NCBI RefSeq assembly: GCF_000337455.1 | Contig: NZ_AOIU01000047.1 | Coordinates: forward strand, 1 to 62,299 | From: Halosimplex carlsbadense 2-9-1 | GTDB taxonomy: Archaea; Halobacteriota; Halobacteria; Halobacteriales; Haloarculaceae | Direction: 5' to 3' | Length of the DNA: 62,299 bases | Shown here: in pieces, positions 16,166 to 22,696 of the stretch | Layout of the letters: each line of letters starts with the position of its first letter | How positions within the stretch are numbered: the first letter of the stretch is position 1 | Position numbers and translations under genes: made by a program | The notes under the pieces: generated by a model | Database searches by the model: none | Seen by the model: only the letters and a program-made list of their open reading frames with translations | Told to the model about the DNA's origin: nothing

Positions 16166-17022
16166 GATTGGGTGTCCGCCTCCGCGTCAGTGTCCGCGTC
16201 CGCCGCCGTCTCGGCTGTCGCGTCCGACTCCGCCGTCACGAGCCGTCGGGTGTTCGCTTCTACGTCGCTGCCACCCGCCGCGTCCACGATCGCCGACCCC
16301 ACCAGGAGGGCGTCGGCGCCCGCCTCGCGCATCGCCAGTGCGTCGTTCGTCGTCGCTATGCCGCTCTCCGCAATGAGGGTGACGTTTTCCGGCACCTCAG
16401 TGGCTACCGTCTCGAACGTCTCCAGGTCGACCTCCAGTTTCGCCAGGTCGCGGTTGTTCACCCCGACGATCTCCGCGCCCGCCCCCAGCGCCCGCTCAAC
16501 CTCCGAAGCGGTGTGGGCCTCGACGAGCACCTGAAAGCCCCGCTCGCGCGCCGCCGTCAGCAGGTCCGCCAGGTCGTCGGTTCCCTCCTCGTCGAGAAAG
16601 CGGACGATCAGCAAGAGTACGTCCGCTTCGACGGCGTCGAGTTGGGCCTCGCGGACGACGAAGTCCTTGCGGAGGACCGGCACGTCGACCGCCGCCCGGA
16701 TCCGTTCGAGCGCGTCGGTCGACCCGCCGAAGTGTTCGGGTTCGGTCAACACCGACAGCGCCGCCGCGCCGCCCGCGACCATCGACTCGGCCAGCTCGAC
16801 CGGGTCGTCCGTCCGCTCGCCGTCGGTCGTCGGACTCGTCGGCTTGACCTCCGCGATCACCGGCACGCGCCCGTCTGCCTCGGCCCGTTCGAACGCCTCC
16901 GTCAGCGACTGAGCGTCCGCGTCGATCCGCTCGTCGCTCGCGCCCTCCCGCGCCGCCGCGCGCTCGCGGGCCGCGTCGAGTATCGACCGCACCTTCGGTG
17001 CGATATCGTCACCAGTACTCAT
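16162..17022 (-). CDS. trpC: Indole-3-glycerol phosphate synthase
   Basis: 286 residues. Closes CdRP to indole-3-glycerol phosphate. TIM barrel with [11 protein letters not shown] (catalytic Glu/Lys of beta 1; bacteria usually have IKxxSPS), [36 protein letters not shown] with the general-acid Lys, [23 protein letters not shown] and LIAESGI, and LLVGSAIV at the phosphate site. A 30-residue Ala/Asp/Glu-rich tail is an extra. First gene of trpCBA. The other trp genes (E, G, D, F) are not in this window. A TATA-like element ~30 bases upstream supports a leaderless start. Confidence 0.95.
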   Translation of the reverse strand: MSTGDDIAPKVRSILDAARERAAAREGASDERIDADAQSLTEAFERAEADGRVPVIAEVKPTSPTTDGERTDDPVELAESMVAGGAAALSVLTEPEHFGGSTDALERIRAAVDVPVLRKDFVVREAQLDAVEADVLLLIVRFLDEEGTDDLADLLTAARERGFQVLVEAHTASEVERALGAGAEIVGVNNRDLAKLEVDLETFETVATEVPENVTLIAESGIATTNDALAMREAGADALLVGSAIVDAAGGSDVEANTRRLVTAESDATAETAADADTDAEADTQS

Positions 17023-17025
17023 TGA

Positions 17026-17056
17026 TGTTCACTAACGGACAGAGTTGTACATAAGG
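17026..17056 (-). promoter_or_regulatory. trpCBA promoter with two candidate operator-like repeats
   Basis: Minus-strand TATA-like ccttatgta lies at about 17048-17056. Between it and the ATG is an inverted repeat TGTTC-N6-GGACA (17026-17041), and TGTACA (17046-17051) overlaps the TATA element. Methanogen TrpY recognises TGTACA, but no TrpY homologue is known to me in haloarchaea, so the operator role is only a suggestion. Confidence 0.35.
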
Positions 17057-17219
17057 TTTGCGTCACGGTCGCGCGCTCGACCGGCACCGCGGCGCCCTGG
17101 CGGGACGACGCGCTCCTCGTCGGTCCGGCTTCCGAGCCGTCCGCACGACACGGCGACCCGACCGTCGTGCCTTCGAGGGTAACCCGCCAGTTAAGACCAC
17201 CCGCCCCGTTGCTCCGCCT

Positions 17220-17861
17220 ATGGACCTGTCGCGGGTGCGAGAGCGCGATCCGGTCGGCCTGCCGGCCGAGGGGTCGCGGGCCGAGGGCAGCGACCGCCTC
17301 ACCGGCGAGGAGCGCGAGGCGGCGGTCCTGGCGCCGGTCGTCACCCGCGACGGTGCGGACCACGTCCTGTTCACCAAGCGCGCTGACCATCTCAGTGACC
17401 ACCCCGGCCAGATGAGCTTCCCCGGGGGCGGCCGCGAGCCCGAGGACGCGGACCTGCTCGCGACCGCGTTGCGGGAAACCGGCGAGGAGGTCGGCCTCCG
17501 GCCCGAGGAGGCCGAGGTCGTCGGCCGGCTCGACGACATCCGGACGATCACCGACTACCTCGTTCGCCCGTTCGTCGCCCGCGTCACCGACCGCGAGTAC
17601 CTGCCCGGCGACGGGGAGGTCGCCGAAGTGGCCGTCCTCCCTGTCGCCGGCCTGATCGACACGGACAACTACGAGAGCGAGCGCCGCGACCACCCCCACT
17701 ACGGCGAGATCCGGCTGCACTTCTTCCACGTCGGCGGGTTCACCGTCTGGGGCGCCACCGCCAACATGCTCGTCCAACTGCTCGAGTTGACGACCGACTG
17801 GGAGCTCCCACCGGAACCCGACCGGACCGTCGACGCCGACGCCGACCTGCCGGGAACGTAG
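17220..17861 (+). CDS. Nudix hydrolase, NudL/CoA pyrophosphatase-like
   Basis: 213 residues. The core VLFTKRADHLSDHPGQMSFP and FPGGGREPEDADLLATALRE matches the UPF0035 plus Nudix arrangement of CoA diphosphatases (E. coli NudL, yeast Pcd1). The Nudix box ends RETGEEVGL, with the metal-binding Glu residues present; the first Glu of the generic box is Ala, as I recall for this subfamily. Likely releases phosphopantetheine and 3',5'-ADP from CoA or its derivatives. ATG at 17220 is the natural start; upstream sequence in frame is not conserved. Monocistronic, divergent from trpC. Confidence 0.85.
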   Translation: MDLSRVRERDPVGLPAEGSRAEGSDRLTGEEREAAVLAPVVTRDGADHVLFTKRADHLSDHPGQMSFPGGGREPEDADLLATALRETGEEVGLRPEEAEVVGRLDDIRTITDYLVRPFVARVTDREYLPGDGEVAEVAVLPVAGLIDTDNYESERRDHPHYGEIRLHFFHVGGFTVWGATANMLVQLLELTTDWELPPEPDRTVDADADLPGT

Positions 17862-17955
17862 TACGGGATCCGCGGCTCGTCTCCGGGAGGAGAGCAACTC
17901 CCGGGGGGTGGTGCGATTTTTTCGCGGACGGTCGGCCGTGACGAAATACAGGAGT

Positions 17956-17963
17956 ACTATTAA
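17956..17963 (+). promoter_or_regulatory. TATA box for the CAP-domain gene
   Basis: actattaa centred ~31 bases before the ATG at 17991. Confidence 0.45.
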
Positions 17964-17990
17964 ACACAAACACAGCTATGTGACTGAGAG

Positions 17991-18998
17991 ATGGAGTGTC
18001 CGAAGTGCGGTTCGCAGGTCTGGTCGTCTGCGGACGAGTGTCACGAGTGTGGGGCCGCCCTCGGTGAAGGAGTACCGACCGACTCCGCCGATCCCGAGGG
18101 GTCGACACAGACGGATCTGAAAGCGACGGCGGATGATCCGGATCGAGACGATCCGAACGATACGACAGACCGTCCAGCCGTGCAGACGGACGCCACCGAT
18201 CGACAGCCGGACGACTCGGGCGGTTCGACGGGGACCGGACGGTCGGTGGCGCTCGGTGTGGTCGCCGTCGCCGTTCTCGTGGTGGTCGTCGGTGCGCTGG
18301 CGGCCCCGACGCTGCTGGATTCGCTCGGGCAGGAACCCGCCGAGCAGGCGGCCGTCGACGCCCCGAACACGCCGACGCCCGCCCCGGCAGCCGCGGCGGT
18401 GACGGACACCGCCACGCCCACGGACGTCATCGAACCGGCAAGCACACCGACGGCCACCCCACGACCGACGCCGACGCCCGGACCGTCGACACCGACGCCC
18501 GAACCGTCGACACCGACCGACGGTCCGATACCGCTCAACGAGTCCGCCCTCGAAGCGGCAGTCGAATCCGAGATCAACGACCATCGTCGTACTCGGGGGA
18601 TCGAAGCCGTCCAGACCAGCGGATCGACCGTCGAAACGATCCGGTCGATGGCCAGAAACCACACCCGACAGCTCCGCGCGGACGGCCGAGCCTGGAGCAT
18701 CCCCACCGAGTACAACATCGTCGGGTTGTACCGCGCGCACGACCTCTACCAGGCTTGCGCGTTCAAAGGCGACGGCGAGTACGTGATCCGGGCCGACGAC
18801 GGTGACCTGATGACCGTCCAGCGCGTCGAGGTGACCGGCAGTGACGAATCCCGTCTCGCCGACGGGATCGTCGACGCCTGGGCCAACAGCGAGTGGCACA
18901 GCGCAAAACTCGCGTACCGCAACGCGGAACGCGCCGGGGTCGGTGTCACGTACGACAGCGACAAGGACGTCGCCTACGTCGCCATGTCGATGTGCTGA
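17991..18998 (+). CDS. Zinc-ribbon, single-pass membrane protein with extracellular CAP/SCP domain
   Basis: 335 residues in four parts. (1) Cytosolic zinc ribbon MECPKCG..ECHECG (C3, C6, C17, C20). (2) Acidic, disordered stretch to residue 83. (3) Transmembrane helix at about 85-107. (4) Outside, a Thr/Pro-rich stalk of repeated TPTPEPSTPTP-like units (about 126-178), then a CAP (SCP/PR-1) domain from about 187 to the end, with INDHRRTRGIEAV, MARNHTRQLR and a C-terminal ERAGVGVTYDSDKDVAYVAM strand. CAP domains bind lipids or act as surface effectors; the zinc ribbon may recruit a cytosolic partner. Promoter well placed for the ATG at 17991. Confidence 0.82.
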   Translation: MECPKCGSQVWSSADECHECGAALGEGVPTDSADPEGSTQTDLKATADDPDRDDPNDTTDRPAVQTDATDRQPDDSGGSTGTGRSVALGVVAVAVLVVVVGALAAPTLLDSLGQEPAEQAAVDAPNTPTPAPAAAAVTDTATPTDVIEPASTPTATPRPTPTPGPSTPTPEPSTPTDGPIPLNESALEAAVESEINDHRRTRGIEAVQTSGSTVETIRSMARNHTRQLRADGRAWSIPTEYNIVGLYRAHDLYQACAFKGDGEYVIRADDGDLMTVQRVEVTGSDESRLADGIVDAWANSEWHSAKLAYRNAERAGVGVTYDSDKDVAYVAMSMC

Positions 18999-19036
18999 CG
19001 CCGCCAGGGAAAGAAGTCACCTCCGACCGCCGTCGG

Positions 19037-19462
19037 CTACGAGCCGTCTCCGAGCGGGCGTTCCTTTTTCAGTCCGTACTCGTTGTAGCCGAGATAGCTC
19101 CCCGCGCCCAGGAGGGCGAGGCCGATGACCGCGACCGGTATCGACGAGCCACCGACGAGCCAAAGGAGCATCACTCCGAGCGCGACGGCGATGCCGGCGG
19201 CGGCGAGAACGGTCGAGTTCCAGCCGTGGCCGGACGCACAGTCCGGGCAGTGAGCCTGTATTCGGTCGCCATCTCCAGCGCCGACGCCGGCGTATTTGAA
19301 CAGTTGCGGCTGGTGGGTGATGCCGATACCGCAGTTCTCACACAGCTGTCGACCGCACTCGTGACAGAGGTAGTCGACCTCGAACTGACAGGCGCCAGCG
19401 TTGACCTGACACTCCTGGCCGGCCGGATATTCGAACGTGTCCGGGATGTTTTCGAGTTCCAT
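19037..19462 (-). CDS. Zinc-finger membrane protein, second gene of an unrecognised operon
   Basis: 141 residues. The N-terminal ~75 residues are cysteine-rich: ECQVNAGACQFEVDYLCHECGRQLCENCG and AHCPDCASGHG, giving up to nine Cys plus His and suggesting two zinc sites, loosely like a B-box or AN1-type finger. Two transmembrane helices follow (about 82-102 and 106-127), then a short basic/acidic tail EYGLKKERPLGDGS. Topology suggests the finger faces the cytosol. It starts one base after the stop of the 476-aa gene, so the two are co-transcribed. I do not recognise the family. Confidence 0.68.
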   Translation of the reverse strand: MELENIPDTFEYPAGQECQVNAGACQFEVDYLCHECGRQLCENCGIGITHQPQLFKYAGVGAGDGDRIQAHCPDCASGHGWNSTVLAAAGIAVALGVMLLWLVGGSSIPVAVIGLALLGAGSYLGYNEYGLKKERPLGDGS

Positions 19463-19463
19463 G

Positions 19464-20894
19464 TTAGAAGTCCTCCGAGAGCGAACCGAGCGTCATCTTC
19501 AGGTCGTCACGCAGTTCCGAGACGTACTCGTCGACCTTGTCGGTCTCGATGCCGTCGCCGGTTATCGTCACGCCGGTGTGGCCCGTCTCGGTCGTGACGC
19601 TCTTGCGTTCGGCCGGCAAGTTCTCGTCGGCCTCCCGGCTGGACTCGCGCTGTGCGGTCCGCCGTTCGCCGTCGACTTTCACCGTGACCCGTATCTCGGC
19701 GCCCTGGTGACGGACGATCCCGCCCCTGAACGCCGTCTGGAACCGCGTCAGCTCCGTCCCCTCGCGCATGTTCCGCGACTCGGTGATATCGTCCTGTTCG
19801 TATCCGGAGACGCCGCGTTCCTGAATCCGCTCTTCGATCTTGCGAATCGTTCGCTCGCCGGGTGGGACTCCCTGTACCTGGATCTTCTTCGTGATGTCTC
19901 CCTGCTGGTCGATGGTTATCTCCGAGACTGGCGTTCGGAACGAGGCCGTGATCTTTCCCCGAGAGGAAACGTCCGCGACGCTCTCGTCGCCGAGCGGGTT
20001 CCCGCCGGCGTCGAACACTGCGACCGGATTCAGGTCAGAGAACGGCGTCTCACGGACGAATTCCGCTTCTCCGTCGAGTCGCTCCAGACTCCGTGGTGCG
20101 GCCTTGCCCACGTGGAACGGGATCTCCACTTCGCCGCCGTTGGTCGACCGCGGAATCCCCTGGACATCGATCGCGTACACCCCCCGCTCGGGGTCGTATC
20201 GGCCGTCTACCATCGACGTGTCCGCGGCGCCGTCCGTGTGGCCCACGTCGACCTCCCGGCCCACCTTCGCGGGCATCTCGATGTTGATCGTCGCCTGGAC
20301 GATCCGGTGGGGCTGCGTGTTCTCGACCGTGATCGTGAAGTCCGTCCCCTCGACCCGCGGGTTCGACCGCGCCTGCAGGCGGATCGGCGAGGGGATATCG
20401 ACGGACTCTCTGATCCCTTCGCGTTCGAGCTGGCGGTCGATCTCGTCCTCGATGGCGTCGTAGGTCGTCTCGTAGTCGGTCTCCGTCCGGAGCTGCCGCC
20501 GCAGGTCCTCCGGCGAGAGCGAACGGAGCCGGTCCTGCGAGAACGTGTCACCGAGGTCGTACGTGTTGTCGATATCCATCGGGTTCGTCCCTTCGAGCAG
20601 CAACGTCCCGTAGTTCAACTCGACCCGCCCCGGGACGGCGCCGTCGAGCGACCAGTCCTCCAGAAACATATTGAGACGGTCGGATACACTCGGTTGCGCG
20701 ACCCTGTCGAGGCGGTCGATCAACCCGGACCGGTTGATCTGGTAGTCGACCACGATCCGCCCGGTGATCTGGCCGACATCGACGTACTGGTCTTCCTCGT
20801 CGCTGAGATCGAAATCCACCGACGCAGTCTCCTCGATTCTGATATCGAGCATCCCTTTTGCCGTTACAAGGTCCGATGAGACTGGCACTTCCAT
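19464..20894 (-). CDS. Unrecognised 476-aa soluble protein, first gene of the operon
   Basis: 476 residues from the ATG at 20894 (a longer frame to 20942 would begin inside the promoter). No signal peptide or membrane segment. Several acidic beta-rich stretches alternate with a helical part. N-terminal region: SDLVTAKGMLDIRIEE and VGQITGRIVVDYQINRSGLI. Middle: a helical LSPEDLRRQLRTETDYETTY segment, then beta sequences PIRLQARSNPRVEGTDFTIT and TINIEMPAKVG that look immunoglobulin-like. C-terminal: RTIRKIEERIQERGVSGYEQ and a helical YVSELRDDLKMTLGSLSEDF. No catalytic motif seen. Coupled to a zinc-finger membrane protein, so it may act at the membrane's inner face. Function unknown. Confidence 0.7.
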   Translation of the reverse strand: MEVPVSSDLVTAKGMLDIRIEETASVDFDLSDEEDQYVDVGQITGRIVVDYQINRSGLIDRLDRVAQPSVSDRLNMFLEDWSLDGAVPGRVELNYGTLLLEGTNPMDIDNTYDLGDTFSQDRLRSLSPEDLRRQLRTETDYETTYDAIEDEIDRQLEREGIRESVDIPSPIRLQARSNPRVEGTDFTITVENTQPHRIVQATINIEMPAKVGREVDVGHTDGAADTSMVDGRYDPERGVYAIDVQGIPRSTNGGEVEIPFHVGKAAPRSLERLDGEAEFVRETPFSDLNPVAVFDAGGNPLGDESVADVSSRGKITASFRTPVSEITIDQQGDITKKIQVQGVPPGERTIRKIEERIQERGVSGYEQDDITESRNMREGTELTRFQTAFRGGIVRHQGAEIRVTVKVDGERRTAQRESSREADENLPAERKSVTTETGHTGVTITGDGIETDKVDEYVSELRDDLKMTLGSLSEDF

Positions 20895-20901
20895 TCTGTA
20901 C

Positions 20902-20930
20902 CTTATGTGCTTTATGTACTGTTTAATAAC
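20902..20930 (-). promoter_or_regulatory. TATA box and tandem direct repeat upstream of the 476-aa gene
   Basis: Minus-strand TATA gttattaaac lies at 20921-20930. Between it and the ATG at 20894 are two tandem 9-base copies on the plus strand, cttatgtgc (20902-20910) and tttatgtac (20911-20919), matching at 7 of 9 positions. Repeats between TATA and transcript start are the usual place for an archaeal repressor. Confidence 0.45.
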
Positions 20931-21080
20931 TCTTTGCACCAAATTACGTCGTTCGAGACTGTGGGCGCCCTATCGGTAGCGTTCGAACGGTCTCCACCGG
21001 TGGATGCCGAGCGTCCACTGAACGGAGCCGCCCGCCGCGCGGAACAAATCTTCAAGTTCCGACCGGACGGAGACGGTGAC

Positions 21081-21542
21081 ATGAACGAAGAGGCTGGGAT
21101 CTACGCGCGGGAGTCGTCGTATCTCGACCGGTACGTCCAGTTCGGGGAAGCGCAGGGACGAGTGCTGTCGCTGTCGTTCCCGAACGCGCCCGACGACGAC
21201 GCCGTGGCCGACCACGCACTGCTCGACCGGATCGAGGAGTACCTCGCCGGTGGCGAGGACGACTTCGCCGACGTGACCGTCGCGCTGACGGTGCCGACCG
21301 ACCGCCGCGGGGTGCTGGAGACCGTCAGGGAGATCCCCTACGGCGAGCAGGTGAGCGTCGCAACGCTCGTCCAGATGACACCGGAGGGCGATCCCGACGA
21401 CGAGGAAGACGTACGCACCGCCCGGTCGGCGCTGGCGGACAACCCCGCGCCGCTGCTCATCCCGGATCACCGCGTCCGCGACGGGCCCAGCGCCGCCCCC
21501 GCGGAGGTCGAACAGCGCCTGCGCTCGCTCGAAGGGCTTTAG
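21081..21542 (+). CDS. MGMT-family alkyltransferase-like protein without the acceptor cysteine
   Basis: 153 residues. The C-terminal ~75 residues match the O6-alkylguanine-DNA alkyltransferase DNA-binding domain: VREIPYGEQVSVATLVQM (helix 1, as in IPyG-x-vsY), DVRTARSALADNPAPLLIPDHRV and a helical end. Where AGT has PCHRV, this protein has IPDHRV: the methyl-acceptor Cys is Asp. It therefore cannot act as a transferase and resembles alkyltransferase-like (ATL) proteins, which usually carry Trp or Ala there and flag lesions for excision repair. The N-terminal part is a degenerate ribonuclease-H-like domain. Start at 21081 follows from the conserved region; the longer frame is not natural. Confidence 0.72.
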   Translation: MNEEAGIYARESSYLDRYVQFGEAQGRVLSLSFPNAPDDDAVADHALLDRIEEYLAGGEDDFADVTVALTVPTDRRGVLETVREIPYGEQVSVATLVQMTPEGDPDDEEDVRTARSALADNPAPLLIPDHRVRDGPSAAPAEVEQRLRSLEGL

Positions 21543-21550
21543 GGACCATC

Positions 21551-21690
21551 TTTTTCGCGGATGGGTTTCCTCGCGAGCCTCCGGCTCGCTGCGGGAACCC
21601 ATCCGCCGAAAACATGGGTGAAAAAGCCGACTGCTCGGCTTCGCCTCGCAGTCGGTGAACCGCGCTCGCTCCGCTCGCGCGGATGCTCAG
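21551..21690. repeat. Three consecutive hairpins in a 230-base intergenic stretch
   Basis: Stem 1: gcggatgggtt/aacccatccgc (21557-21567/21596-21606), with an inner 7-bp stem gcgagcc/ggctcgc (21573-21579/21583-21589). Stem 2: ccgactgc/gcagtcgg (21627-21634/21648-21655). Stem 3: ccgcgc/gcgcgg (21660-21665/21677-21682). T and A runs flank stem 1. It could terminate the upstream gene or be a small structured RNA. Confidence 0.45.
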
Positions 21691-21774
21691 TAGGTTACAC
21701 TCACACCTCAGTTCCAACGCCGTCGGGCGGAGCGGAGGCGAACGCTGAAATGGGCCGGCGTCGTGGGCCCGGGT

Positions 21775-22233
21775 ATGAGTCTCGTCGCCGACGAACTCGC
21801 GGGCGTGGTCGACCTCTTCGGGGGGTTGACCCGGGAGGAACTCCACCGCGCGCTCGAGGAGCTGGCGTACAAGCGCGGCGAGGAGCCCGACCTCGACGCC
21901 GTCACCGCGGCCGTCGAGGCGGCCGTCGAGAGCTATCACCTCGTGCCCGTCGAGCGCGAGGGGACGACGCTGCTCGTCGCCGGGCCGACGGCGTTCTCGA
22001 CGCTGCCCGACCACGCCGAGGACCTCCCGCACATCATGGACGTCGAGGCGCGGTCGGTCGACCGCGAGACCGCCGCGGCGGCCGCTCGGGACCGCCTCGA
22101 CACCCAGGCCGTCGACGCGGCCAAGGCGGGCGACGGGGACCGCGCCGACGCGCTTGTCGAGGTCTGTTACGACCTCGAGAGCTGGGCCGCCGTCGACACC
22201 GCCGAGCTGCGCGAGCGACTCGACGACGTGTGA
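21775..22233 (+). CDS. Conserved haloarchaeal protein, helical, unknown function
   Basis: 152 residues from the ATG at 21775 (four in-frame codons upstream are not natural). Mostly helical and acidic: MSLVADELAGVVDLFGGLTREELHRALEELAYKRG, then an Ala-rich helix, a YHLVPVEREGTTLLVAGPTAF beta segment and a C-terminal helical half. The pattern GGLTREELxRALEELAYK is a haloarchaeal family signature (possibly DUF7109; number from memory). No Cys, no membrane segment, no catalytic motif. Cytosolic; role unknown. Confidence 0.7.
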   Translation: MSLVADELAGVVDLFGGLTREELHRALEELAYKRGEEPDLDAVTAAVEAAVESYHLVPVEREGTTLLVAGPTAFSTLPDHAEDLPHIMDVEARSVDRETAAAAARDRLDTQAVDAAKAGDGDRADALVEVCYDLESWAAVDTAELRERLDDV

Positions 22234-22368
22234 ACCCCGGCGGGGTCCGCCAGGACGGGAGAGAAGCGCTTGCGCCGCTCGCAGTCGAGGCCGACGACCC
22301 GCTCGCTGCCGGCGGATTCACGAGCGATGGGCCATCTCGGTCGTCCGGTCCCCGGAGCGACGGGCTCG

Positions 22369-22692
22369 TCAGAAGAAACTCCCGAGGACGACCATGTAGA
22401 GGATCACGGTCGCGGCGTAGGTGACGCCCAGCGCGACGACGGCCTTGGCGTGGAACAGCCACAGGTCGTCGCGTTCGGTCTCCAGGGCGGCCTCGTAGCG
22501 TTCCCGCTCGGCCGGCGTCGGGTCGTGGCGCTCGCCGACGTGGAGGTCCCGGGCGTGTTCGCTGCGGAACGGACAGTCGCAGTAGGGGCAGGTCGCCGCG
22601 GGCGCCTCGTCGGCCGGCACCGCAGTATCGCGGCTCGGACGAACGGGGGGCGCGCGGTCGACGCGCGATGGGGTGGTGGGCTCGCTGGGCAT
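22369..22692 (-). CDS. C2H2 zinc-finger protein with C-terminal membrane anchor
   Basis: 107 residues. A disordered Pro/Arg-rich start is followed by one classical C2H2-like finger, CPYCDCPFRSEHARDLHVGERH (C35, C38, H51, H56), a coiled linker TPAERERYEAALETERDDLWLFH, and one or two C-terminal hydrophobic helices AVVALGVTYAATVILYMVVLG ending FF. Likely a tail-anchored finger facing the cytosol; similar haloarchaeal proteins are annotated DUF7410 (from memory). The ATG is four bases after the stop of the polytopic protein gene upstream, so the pair forms an operon and may work together. Confidence 0.72.
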   Translation of the reverse strand: MPSEPTTPSRVDRAPPVRPSRDTAVPADEAPAATCPYCDCPFRSEHARDLHVGERHDPTPAERERYEAALETERDDLWLFHAKAVVALGVTYAATVILYMVVLGSFF

Positions 22693-22696
22693 GGTA

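Noticed and set aside
17046..17051. TGTACA as a TrpY (TRP box) site
   Set aside because: A single hexamer is expected by chance, and TrpY is known from methanogens; kept only as a weak suggestion in the promoter entry.
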